From Auanema rhodensis (Eukaryota > Nematoda > Chromadorea > Rhabditida > Rhabditidae): a stretch of DNA of 64,000 nt. The stretch is taken from contig OZ059897.1 of the NCBI GenBank assembly GCA_964057225.1, positions 4,712,001 to 4,776,000 of the forward strand, given 5' to 3'. This document shows positions 12,286-24,570 of this stretch, in pieces; within the stretch, counting starts at the first letter, position 1, and every line of letters starts with the position of its first letter. The translations under genes and the position numbers were made by a program. A model generated the notes under the pieces. That model was not told the DNA's origin, did not search any database, and worked only from the letters and a program-made list of their open reading frames with translations.

Positions 12286-14040
12286 AATGTTTTTCAACGA
12301 AAAAATCATTTCTTCAGGGTGAAAATCGAGGATATAAGTGTGAACATATATCAGTTGATATCTCGGTGCATTTTTAAGCTAACTCAAATCTGATAACACA
12401 GATCAACGCAGCTTAAAAATCCGCATCAAATGCACTATACTACATTGAGAAACGCTCTATACAAAAATTAGTTATTATCGTTTGAAAAATAATGCATTAG
12501 TGTATGTTGAGTTCCCATGTACACTCAACATTGCTTCCAAAAACATTTTGACAAAAATTTTCCCGAAAAATTTCTAAATAATTTCACAAAAAGTAGATGT
12601 TTTTAGATTTCTTTTTTCAAAGCGAAGACATTGGACAATGTTTTTCAACGAAAAAATCATTTCTTCAGGGTGAAAATCGAGGATATAAGTGTGAACATAT
12701 ATCAGTTGATATCTCGGTGCATTTTTAAGCTAACTCAAATCTGATAACACAGATCAACGCAGCTTAAAAATCCGCATCGAATGCACTATACTACATTGAG
12801 AAACGCTCTATACAAAAATTAGTTATTATCGTTTGAAAAATAATGCGTTAGTGTATGCTGAGTTCCCATGTACACTCAACATTGCTTCCAAAAACATTTT
12901 GACAAAAATTTTTCCGAAAAATTTCTAAATAATTTCACAAAAAGTAAATGTTTTTAGATTTCTTTTTTCAAGGCGAAGACATTGGACAATGTTTTTCAAC
13001 GAAAAAATCATTTCTTCAGGGTGAAAATCGAGGATATAAGTGTGAACATATATCAGTTGATATCTCGGTGCATTTTTAAGCTAACTCAAATCTGATAACA
13101 CAGATCAACGCAGCTTAAAAATCCGCATCGAATGCACTATACTACATTGAGAAACGCTCTATACAAAAATTAGTTATTATCGTTTGAAAAATAATGCATT
13201 AGTGTATGTTGAGTTCCCATGTACACTCAACATTGCTTCCAAAAACATTTTGACAAAAATTTTCCCGAAAAATTTCTAAATAATTTCACAAAAAGTAGAT
13301 GTTTTTAGATTTCTTTTTTCAAAGCGAAGACATTGGACAATGTTTTTCAACGAAAAAATCATTTCTTCAGGGTGAAAATCGAGGATATAAGTGTGAACAT
13401 ATATCAGTTGATATCTCGGTGCATTTTTAAGCTAACTCAAATCTGATAACACAGATCAACGCAGCTTAAAAATCCGCATCGAATGCACTATACTACATTG
13501 AGAAACGCTCTATACAAAAATTAGTTATTATCGTTTGAAAAATAATGCGTTAGTGTATGCTGAGTTCCCATGTACACTCAACATTGCTTCCAAAAACATT
13601 TTGACAAAAATTTTTCCGAAAAATTTCTAAATAATTTCACAAAAAGTAAATGTTTTTAGATTTCTTTTTTCAAGGCGAAGACATTGGACAATGTTTTTCA
13701 ACGAAAAAATCATTTCTTCAGGGTGAAAATCGAGGATATAAGTGTGAACATATATCAGTTGATATCTCGGTGCATTTTTAAGCTAACTCAAATCTGATAA
13801 CACAGATCAACGCAGCTTAAAAATCCGCATCGAATGCACTATACTACATTGAGAAACGCTCTATACAAAAATTAGTTATTATCGTTTGAAAAATAATGCA
13901 TTAGTGTATGTTGAGTTCCCATGTACACTCAACATTGCTTCCAAAAACATTTTGACAAAAATTTTCCCGAAAAATTTCTAAATAATTTCACAAAAAGTAG
14001 ATGTTTTTAGATTTCTTTTTTCAAAGCGAAGACATTGGAC
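12286..14040. repeat. Two-monomer higher-order repeat 2-8 (702 bp)
   Basis: Basic copies (12286, 12988, 13690) alternate with copies carrying 'gcgttag', 'tgctgag' and 'aatttttccg' (12637, 13339). The first basic copy also has 'catcaaatg', which marks the same place in other blocks (21412, 54757, 58969). Copy 3 has only one pair here, and its second member (55108-55458) ends in 'aaagcg', showing loss of three monomers. Confidence 0.85.
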
Positions 14041-14391
14041 AATGTTTTTCAACGAAAAAATCATTTCTTCAGGGTGAAAATCGAGGATATAAGTGTGAAC
14101 ATATATCAGTTGATATCTCGGTGCATTTTTAAGCTAACTCAAATCTGATAACACAGATCAACGCAGCTTAAAAATCCGCATCGAATGCACTATACTACAT
14201 TGAGAAACGCTCTATACAAAAATTAGTTATTATCGTTTGAAAAATAATGCATTAGTGTATGTTGAGTTCCCATGTACACTCAACATTGCTTCCAAAAACA
14301 TTTTGACAAAAATTTTCCCGAAAAAATTCTAAATAATTTCACAAAAAGTAGATGTTTTTAGATTTCTTTTTTCAAAGCGAAGACATTGGAC

Positions 14392-17300
14392 AATGTTTTT
14401 CAACGAAAAAATCATTTCTTCAGGGTGAAAATCGAGGATATAAGTGTGAACATATATCAGTTGATATCTCGGTGCATTTTTAAGCTAACTCAAATCTGAT
14501 AACACAGATCAACGCAGCTTAAAAATCCGCATCGAATGCACTATACTACATTGAGAAACGCTCTATACAAAAATTAGTTATTATCGTTTGAAAAATAATG
14601 CATTAGTGTATGCTGAGTTCCCATGTACACTCAACATTGCTTCCAAAAACATTTTGACAAAAATTTTCCCGAAAAATTTCTAAATAGTTTCACAAAAAGT
14701 AGATGTTTTTAGATTCCTTTTTTCAAGGCGAAGACATTGGATAATGTTTTTCAACGAAAAAATCATTTCTTCAGGGTGAAAATCGAGAATATAAGTGTGA
14801 ACCTATATCAGTTGATATCTCGGTGCATTTTTAAGCTAGCTCAAATCTGATAACACAGATCGACGCAGCTTAAAAATCCGCATCGAATGCACTATACTAC
14901 ATTGAAAAACGCTATTTACAAAAATCAGTTATGATCGTTTGAAAAATAATGCATTAGTGTATGTTGAGTTCCCATGTACACTCAACATTGCTTCCAAAAA
15001 CATTTTGACAAAAATTTTCCCGAAAAATTTCTAAATAGTTTCACAAAAAGTAGATGTTTTTAGATTCCTTTTTTCAAGGCGAAGACATTGGATAATGTTT
15101 TTCAACGAAAAAATCATTTCTTCAGGGTGAAAATCGAGAATATAAGTGTGAACCTATATCAGTTGATATCTCGGTGCATTTTTAAGCTAGCTCAAATCTG
15201 ATAACACAGATCGACGCAGCTTAAAAATCCGCATCGAATGCACTATACTACATTGAGAAACGCTATTTACAAAAATCAGTTATGATCGTTTGAAAAATAA
15301 TGCATTAGTGTATGTTGAGTTCCCATGTACACTCAACATTGCTTCCAAAAACATTTTGACAAAAATTTTCCCGAAAAATTTCTAAATAATTTCACAAAAA
15401 GTAGATGTTTTTAGATTTCTTTTTTCAAAGCGAAGACATTGGACAATGTTTTTCAACGAAAAAATCATTTCTTCAGGGTGAAAATCGAGGATATAAGTGT
15501 GAACATATATCAGTTGATATCTCGGTGCATTTTTAAGCTAACTCAAATCTGATAACACAGATCAACGCAGCTTAAAAATCCGCATCGAATGCACTATACT
15601 ACATTGAGAAACGCTCTATACAAAAATTAGTTATTATCGTTTGAAAAATAATGCATTAGTGTATGTTGAGTTCCCATGTACACTCAACATTGCTTCCAAA
15701 AACATTTTGACAAAAATTTTCCCGAAAAAATTCTAAATAATTTCACAAAAAGTAGATGTTTTTAGATTTCTTTTTTCAAAGCGAAGACATTGGACAATGT
15801 TTTTCAACGAAAAAATCATTTCTTCAGGGTGAAAATCGAGGATATAAGTGTGAACATATATCAGTTGATATCTCGGTGCATTTTTAAGCTAACTCAAATC
15901 TGATAACACAGATCAACGCAGCTTAAAAATCCGCATCGAATGCACTATACTACATTGAGAAACGCTCTATACAAAAATTAGTTATTATCGTTTGAAAAAT
16001 AATGCATTAGTGTATGCTGAGTTCCCATGTACACTCAACATTGCTTCCAAAAACATTTTGACAAAAATTTTCCCGAAAAATTTCTAAATAGTTTCACAAA
16101 AAGTAGATGTTTTTAGATTCCTTTTTTCAAGGCGAAGACATTGGATAATGTTTTTCAACGAAAAAATCATTTCTTCAGGGTGAAAATCGAGAATATAAGT
16201 GTGAACCTATATCAGTTGATATCTCGGTGCATTTTTAAGCTAGCTCAAATCTGATAACACAGATCGACGCAGCTTAAAAATCCGCATCGAATGCACTATA
16301 CTACATTGAGAAACGCTATTTACAAAAATCAGTTATGATCGTTTGAAAAATAATGCATTAGTGTATGTTGAGTTCCCATGTACACTCAACATTGCTTCCA
16401 AAAACATTTTGACAAAAATTTTCCCGAAAAATTTCTAAATAGTTTCACAAAAAGTAGATGTTTTTAGATTCCTTTTTTCAAGGCGAAGACATTGGATAAT
16501 GTTTTTCAACGAAAAAATCATTTCTTCAGGGTGAAAATCGAGAATATAAGTGTGAACATATATCAGTTGATATCTCGGTGCATTTTTAAGCTAACTCAAA
16601 TCTGATAACACAGATCAACGCAGCTTAAAAATCCGCATCGAATGCACTATACTACATTGAGAAACGCTCTATACAAAAATTAGTTATTATCGTTTGAAAA
16701 ATAATGCATTAGTGTATGTTGAGTTCCCATGTACACTCAACATTGCTTCCAAAAACATTTTGACAAAAATTTTCCCGAAAAAATTCTAAATAATTTCACA
16801 AAAAGTAGATGTTTTTAGATTTCTTTTTTCAAAGCGAAGACATTGGACAATGTTTTTCAACGAAAAAATCATTTCTTCAGGGTGAAAATCGAGGATATAA
16901 GTGTGAACATATATCAGTTGATATCTCGGTGCATTTTTAAGCTAACTCAAATCTGATAACACAGATCAACGCAGCTTAAAAATCCGCATCGAATGCACTA
17001 TACTACATTGAGAAACGCTCTATACAAAAATTAGTTATTATCGTTTGAAAAATAATGCATTAGTGTATGCTGAGTTCCCATGTACACTCAACATTGCTTC
17101 CAAAAACATTTTGACAAAAATTTTCCCGAAAAATTTCTAAATAGTTTCACAAAAAGTAGATGTTTTTAGATTCCTTTTTTCAAGGCGAAGACATTGGATA
17201 ATGTTTTTCAACGAAAAAATCATTTCTTCAGGGTGAAAATCGAGAATATAAGTGTGAACCTATATCAGTTGATATCTCGGTGCATTTTTAAGCTAGCTCA

Positions 17301-19305
17301 AATCTGATAACACAGATCGACGCAGCTTAAAAATCCGCATCGAATGCACTATACTACATTGAAAAACGCTATTTACAAAAATCAGTTATGATCGTTTGAA
17401 AAATAATGCATTAGTGTATGTTGAGTTCCCATGTACACTCAACATTGCTTCCAAAAACATTTTGACAAAAATTTTCCCGAAAAATTTCTAAATAGTTTCA
17501 CAAAAAGTAGATGTTTTTAGATTCCTTTTTTCAAGGCGAAGACATTGGATAATGTTTTTCAACGAAAAAATCATTTCTTCAGGGTGAAAATCGAGAATAT
17601 AAGTGTGAACCTATATCAGTTGATATCTCGGTGCATTTTTAAGCTAGCTCAAATCTGATAACACAGATCGACGCAGCTTAAAAATCCGCATCGAATGCAC
17701 TATACTACATTGAGAAACGCTATTTACAAAAATCAGTTATGATCGTTTGAAAAATAATGCATTAGTGTATGTTGAGTTCCCATGTACACTCAACATTGCT
17801 TCCAAAAACATTTTGACAAAAATTTTCCCGAAAAATTTCTAAATAATTTCACAAAAAGTAGATGTTTTTAGATTTCTTTTTTCAAAGCGAAGACATTGGA
17901 CAATGTTTTTCAACGAAAAAATCATTTCTTCAGGGTGAAAATCGAGGATATAAGTGTGAACATATATCAGTTGATATCTCGGTGCATTTTTAAGCTAACT
18001 CAAATCTGATAACACAGATCAACGCAGCTTAAAAATCCGCATCGAATGCACTATACTACATTGAGAAACGCTCTATACAAAAATTAGTTATTATCGTTTG
18101 AAAAATAATGCATTAGTGTATGTTGAGTTCCCATGTACACTCAACATTGCTTCCAAAAACATTTTGACAAAAATTTTCCCGAAAAAATTCTAAATAATTT
18201 CACAAAAAGTAGATGTTTTTAGATTTCTTTTTTCAAAGCGAAGACATTGGACAATGTTTTTCAACGAAAAAATCATTTCTTCAGGGTGAAAATCGAGGAT
18301 ATAAGTGTGAACATATATCAGTTGATATCTCGGTGCATTTTTAAGCTAACTCAAATCTGATAACACAGATCAACGCAGCTTAAAAATCCGCATCGAATGC
18401 ACTATACTACATTGAGAAACGCTCTATACAAAAATTAGTTATTATCGTTTGAAAAATAATGCATTAGTGTATGCTGAGTTCCCATGTACACTCAACATTG
18501 CTTCCAAAAACATTTTGACAAAAATTTTCCCGAAAAATTTCTAAATAGTTTCACAAAAAGTAGATGTTTTTAGATTCCTTTTTTCAAGGCGAAGACATTG
18601 GATAATGTTTTTCAACGAAAAAATCATTTCTTCAGGGTGAAAATCGAGAATATAAGTGTGAACCTATATCAGTTGATATCTCGGTGCATTTTTAAGCTAG
18701 CTCAAATCTGATAACACAGATCGACGCAGCTTAAAAATCCGCATCGAATGCACTATACTACATTGAGAAACGCTATTTACAAAAATCAGTTATGATCGTT
18801 TGAAAAATAATGCATTAGTGTATGTTGAGTTCCCATGTACACTCAACATTGCTTCCAAAAACATTTTGACAAAAATTTTCCCGAAAAATTTCTAAATAGT
18901 TTCACAAAAAGTAGATGTTTTTAGATTCCTTTTTTCAAGGCGAAGACATTGGATAATGTTTTTCAACGAAAAAATCATTTCTTCAGGGTGAAAATCGAGA
19001 ATATAAGTGTGAACCTATATCAGTTGATATCTCGGTGCATTTTTAAGCTAGCTCAAATCTGATAACACAGATCGACGCAGCTTAAAAATCCGCATCGAAT
19101 GCACTATACTACATTGAGAAACGCTATTTACAAAAATCAGTTATGATCGTTTGAAAAATAATGCATTAGTGTATGTTGAGTTCCCATGTACACTCAACAT
19201 TGCTTCCAAAAACATTTTGACAAAAATTTTCCCGAAAAATTTCTAAATAATTTCACAAAAAGTAGATGTTTTTAGATTCCTTTTTTCAAGACGAAGACGA
19301 TGGAC
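14392..19305. repeat. Seven-monomer duplication (2457 bp, two copies)
   Basis: Monomers from 14392 to 16848 correspond to those from 16849 to 19305. Both carry the private 'gaaaaacgc' variant in the second member (14743 and 17200). Inside, the order 8-5-5-2 repeats, with 'gaaaaaattc' in the type 2 members (15445, 17902). The last member of the first round (16498) is a hybrid, whereas the second round ends with an ordinary type 5 copy (18955). Copy 3 has only the flanks of this zone (55459-56862), eleven monomers fewer. Confidence 0.85.
16498..16848. repeat. Hybrid monomer, type 5 into type 2
   Basis: It begins as type 5 ('gataatg' junction, 'gagaata' at position 46). From position 61 it is type 2 ('gaacata', 'gatcaa', 'gttatta', 'gaaaaaattc'). 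The junction lies between monomer positions 46 and 61, just before the 14 bp palindrome. Confidence 0.85.
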
Positions 19306-22300
19306 AATGTTTTTCAACGAAAAAATCATTTCTTCAGAGTGAAAATCGAGGATATAAGTGTGAACATATATCAGTTGATATCTCGGTGCATTTTTAAGCT
19401 AACTCAAATCTGATAACACAGATCGACGCAGCTTAAAAATCCGCATCGAATGCACTATACTACATTGAGAAACGCTCTATACAAAAATTAGTTATGATCG
19501 TTTGAAAAATAATGCATTAGTGTATGTTGAGTTCCCATGTACACTCAACATTGCTTCCAAAAACATTTTGACAAAAATTTTCCCGAAAAATTTCTAAATA
19601 ATTTCACAAAAAGTACATGTTTTTAGATTCCTTTTTTCAAGACGAAGACGATGGACAATGTTTTTCAACGAAAAAATCATTTCTTCAGAGTGAAAATCGA
19701 GGATATAAGTGTGAACATATATCAGTTGATATCTCGGTGCATTTTTAAGCTAACTCAAATCTGATAACACAGATCGACGCAGCTTAAAAATCCGCATCGA
19801 ATGCACTATATTACATTGAGAAACGCTCTATACAAAAATTAGTTATGATCGTTTGAAAAATAATGCATTAGTGTATGTTGAGTTCCCATGTACACTCAAC
19901 ATTGCTTCCAAAAACATTTTGACAAAAATTTTCCCGAAAAATTTCTAAATAATTTCACAAAAAGTAGATGTTTTTAGATTCCTTTTTTCAAGGCGAAGAC
20001 GATGGACAATGTTATGCAACAAAAAAATCATTTCTTCAGGGTTAAAATCGAGGATATAAGTGTGAAACTATATCAGTTGATATCTCGGTGCATTTTTAAG
20101 CTAACTCAAATCTGATAACACAGATCGACGCAGCTTAAAAATCCGCATCGAATGCACTATATTACATTGAGAAACGCTCTATACAAAAATTAGTTATGAT
20201 CGTTTGAAAAATAATGCATTAGTGTATGTTGAGTTCCCATGTACACTCAACATTGCTTCCAAAAACATTTTGACAAAAATTTTCCCGAAAAATTTCTAAA
20301 TAATTTCACAAAAAGTAGATGTTTTTAGATTCCTTTTTTCAAGGCGAAGACGATGGACAATGTTATGCAACAAAAAAATCATTTCTTCAGGGTTAAAATC
20401 GAGGATATAAGTGTGAAACTATATCAGTTGATATCTCGGTGCATTTTTAAGCTAGCTCAAATCTGATAACACAGATCGACGCAGCTTAAAAATTCGCATC
20501 GAATGCACTATACTACATTGAGAAACGCTCTATACAAAAATTAGTTATGATCGTTTGAAAAATAATGCATTAGTGTATGTTGAGTTCCCATGTACACTCA
20601 ACATTGCTTCCAAAAACATTTTGACAAAAATATTCCCGAAAAATTTCTAAATAATTTGACAAAAAGTAGATGTTTTTAGATTCCTTTTTTCAAGACGAAG
20701 ACATTGGACAATGTTTTTCAACGAAAAAATCATTTCTTCAGGGTGAAAATCGAGGATATAAGTGTGAAACTATATCAGTTGATATCTCGGTGCATTTTTA
20801 AGCTAACTCAAATCTGATAACACAGATCGACGCAGCTTAAAAATCCGCATCGAATGCACTATACTACATTGAGAAACGCTCCATACAAAAATTAGTTATG
20901 ATCGTTTGAAAAATAATGCATTAGTGTATGTTGAGTTCCCATGTACACTCAACATTGCTTCCAAAAACATTTTGACAAAAATTTTCCCGAAAAATTTCTA
21001 AATAATTTCACAAAAAGTAGATGTTTTTAGATTTCTTTTATCAAGACGAAGACGATGGACAATGGTTTTCAACGAAAAAATCATTTCTTCAGGGTTAAAA
21101 TCGAGGATATAAGTGTGAAACTATATCAGTTGATATCTCGGTGCATTTTTAAGCTAACTCAAATCTGATAACACAGATCAACGCAGCTTAAAAATTCGCA
21201 TCGAATGCACTATACTACATTGAGAAACGCTCTATACAAAAATTAGTTATTATCGTTTGAAAAATAATGCATTAGTGTATGCTGAGTTCCCATGTACACT
21301 CAACATTGCTTCCAAAAACATTTTGACAAAAATTTTTCCGAAAAATTTCTAAATAATTTCACAAAAAGTAAATGTTTTTAGATTTCTTTTTTCAAGGCGA
21401 AGACATTGGACAATGTTTTTCAACGAAAAAATCATTTCTTCAGGGTGAAAATCGAGGATATAAGTGTGAACATATATCAGTTGATATCTCGGTGCATTTT
21501 TAAGCTAACTCAAATCTGATAACACAGATCAACGCAGCTTAAAAATCCGCATCAAATGCACTATACTACATTGAGAAACGCTCTATACAAAAATTAGTTA
21601 TTATCGTTTGAAAAATAATGCATTAGTGTATGTTGAGTTCCCATGTACACTCAACATTGCTTCCAAAAACATTTTGACAAAAATTTTCCCGAAAAATTTC
21701 TAAATAATTTCACAAAAAGTAGATGTTTTTAGATTTCTTTTTTCAAAGCGAAGACATTGGACAATGTTTTTCAACGAAAAAATCATTTCTTCAGGGTGAA
21801 AATCGAGGATATAAGTGTGAACATATATCAGTTGATATCTCGGTGCATTTTTAAGCTAACTCAAATCTGATAACACAGATCAACGCAGCTTAAAAATCCG
21901 CATCGAATGCACTATACTACATTGAGAAACGCTCTATACAAAAATTAGTTATTATCGTTTGAAAAATAATGCGTTAGTGTATGCTGAGTTCCCATGTACA
22001 CTCAACATTGCTTCCAAAAACATTTTGACAAAAATTTTTCCGAAAAATTTCTAAATAATTTCACAAAAAGTAAATGTTTTTAGATTTCTTTTTTCAAGGC
22101 GAAGACATTGGACAATGTTTTTCAACGAAAAAATCATTTCTTCAGGGTGAAAATCGAGGATATAAGTGTGAACATATATCAGTTGATATCTCGGTGCATT
22201 TTTAAGCTTACTCAAATCTGATAACACAGATCAACGCAGCTTAAAAATCCGCATCGAATGCACTATACTACATTGAGAAACGCTCTATACAAAAATTAGT

Positions 22301-24570
22301 TATTATCGTTTGAAAAATAATGCATTAGTGTATGTTGAGTTCCCATGTACACTCAACATTGCTTCCAAAAACATTTTGACAAAAATTTTCCCGAAAAATT
22401 TCTAAATAATTTCACAAAAAGTAGATGTTTTTAGATTTCTTTTTTCAAAGCGAAGACATTGGACAATGTTTTTCAACGAAAAAATCATTTCTTCAGGGTG
22501 AAAATCGAGGATATAAGTGTGAACATATATCAGTTGATATCTCGGTGCATTTTTAAGCTAACTCAAATCTGATAACACAGATCAACGCAGCTTAAAAATC
22601 CGCATCGAATGCACTATACTACATTGAGAAACGCTCTATACAAAAATTAGTTATTATCGTTTGAAAAATAATGCATTAGTGTATGCTGAGTTCCCATGTA
22701 CACTCAACATTGCTTCCAAAAACATTTTGACAAAAATTTTCCCGAAAAATTTCTAAATAGTTTCACAAAAAGTAGATGTTTTTAGATTCCTTTTTTCAAG
22801 GCGAAGACATTGGATAATGTTTTTCAACGAAAAAATCATTTCTTCAGGGTGAAAATCGAGAATATAAGTGTGAACCTATATCAGTTGATATCTCGGTGCA
22901 TTTTTAAGCTAGCTCAAATCTGATAACACAGATCGACGCAGCTTAAAAATCCGCATCGAATGCACTATACTACATTGAGAAACGCTATTTACAAAAATCA
23001 GTTATGATCGTTTGAAAAATAATGCATTAGTGTATGTTGAGTTCCCATGTACACTCAACATTGCTTCCAAAAACATTTTGACAAAAATTTTCCCGAAAAA
23101 TTTCTAAATAGTTTCACAAAAAGTAGATGTTTTTAGATTCCTTTTTTCAAGGCGAAGACATTGGATAATGTTTTTCAACGAAAAAATCATTTCTTCAGGG
23201 TGAAAATCGAGAATATAAGTGTGAACCTATATCAGTTGATATCTCGGTGCATTTTTAAGCTAGCTCAAATCTGATAACACAGATCGACGCAGCTTAAAAA
23301 TCCGCATCGAATGCACTATACTACATTGAGAAACGCTATTTACAAAAATCAGTTATGATCGTTTGAAAAATAATGCATTAGTGTATGTTGAGTTCCCATG
23401 TACACTCAACATTGCTTCCAAAAACATTTTGACAAAAATTTTCCCGAAAAATTTCTGAATAATTTCACAAAAAGTAGATGTTTTTAGATTCCTTTTTTCA
23501 TGACAAAGACGATGGACAATGTTTTTCAACGAAAAAATCATTTCTTCAGAGTGAAAATCGAGGATATAAGTGTGAACATATATCAGTTGATATCTCGGTG
23601 CATTTTTAAGCTAACTCAAATCTGATAACACAGATCGACGCAGCTTAAAAATCCGCATCGAATGCACTATACTACATTGAGAAACGCTCTATACAAAAAT
23701 TAGTTATGATCGTTTGAAAAATAATGCATTAGTGTATGTTGAGTTCCCATGTACACTCAACATTGCTTCCAAAAACATTTTGACAAAAATTTTCCCGAAA
23801 AATTTCTAAATAATTTCACAAAAAGTACATGTTTTTAGATTCCTTTTTTCAAGACGAAGACGATGGACAATGTTTTTCAACGAAAAAATCATTTCTTCAG
23901 AGTGAAAATCGAGGATATAAGTGTGAACATATATCAGTTGATATCTCGGTGCATTTTTAAGCTAACTCAAATCTGATAACACAGATCGACGCAGCTTAAA
24001 AATCCGCATCGAATGCACTATATTACATTGAGAAACGCTCTATACAAAAATTAGTTATGATCGTTTGAAAAATAATGCATTAGTGTATGTTGAGTTCCCA
24101 TGTACACTCAACATTGCTTCCAAAAACATTTTGACAAAAATTTTCCCGAAAAATTTCTAAATAATTTCACAAAAAGTAGATGTTTTTAGATTCCTTTTTT
24201 CAAGGCGAAGACGATGGACAATGTTATGCAACAAAAAAATCATTTCTTCAGGGTTAAAATCGAGGATATAAGTGTGAAACTATATCAGTTGATATCTCGG
24301 TGCATTTTTAAGCTAACTCAAATCTGATAACACAGATCGACGCAGCTTAAAAATCCGCATCGAATGCACTATATTACATTGAGAAACGCTCTATACAAAA
24401 ATTAGTTATGATCGTTTGAAAAATAATGCATTAGTGTATGTTGAGTTCCCATGTACACTCAACATTGCTTCCAAAAACATTTTGACAAAAATTTTCCCGA
24501 AAAATTTCTAAATAATTTCACAAAAAGTAGATGTTTTTAGATTCCTTTTTTCAAGGCGAAGACGATGGAC
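19306..24570. repeat. Twelve-monomer higher-order repeat (4212 bp), first block
   Basis: The series 1-1-4-4-3-7-2-8-2-8-5-5 starts at 19306 and again at 23518. Markers recur in order: 'gtacatg' (19306, 23518), 'tattaca' (19657 and 20008; 23869 and 24220), and 'aatattccc' (20359, 24571). The second round leaves the pattern inside the monomer at 24571, which ends in 'tttcac' and 'gataatg' instead of 'tttgac' and 'gacaatg'. The monomer at 22114 has a private 'aagcttactc' change. Confidence 0.9.
23353..23541 (-). other. Chance 62-codon open frame in satellite
   Basis: This minus-strand frame spans two adjacent monomers and starts at monomer position 24. Other monomers have an in-frame TAG at codon 29 (plus-strand CTA). 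Here A to G at 23457 makes it CAG, so the frame stays open to the next stop. There is no family resemblance, no signal peptide, and no sign of coding constraint. The frame is read through A/T-rich satellite, and its counterparts in other copies stop at 28 codons. I treat it as not a gene. Confidence 0.9.
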
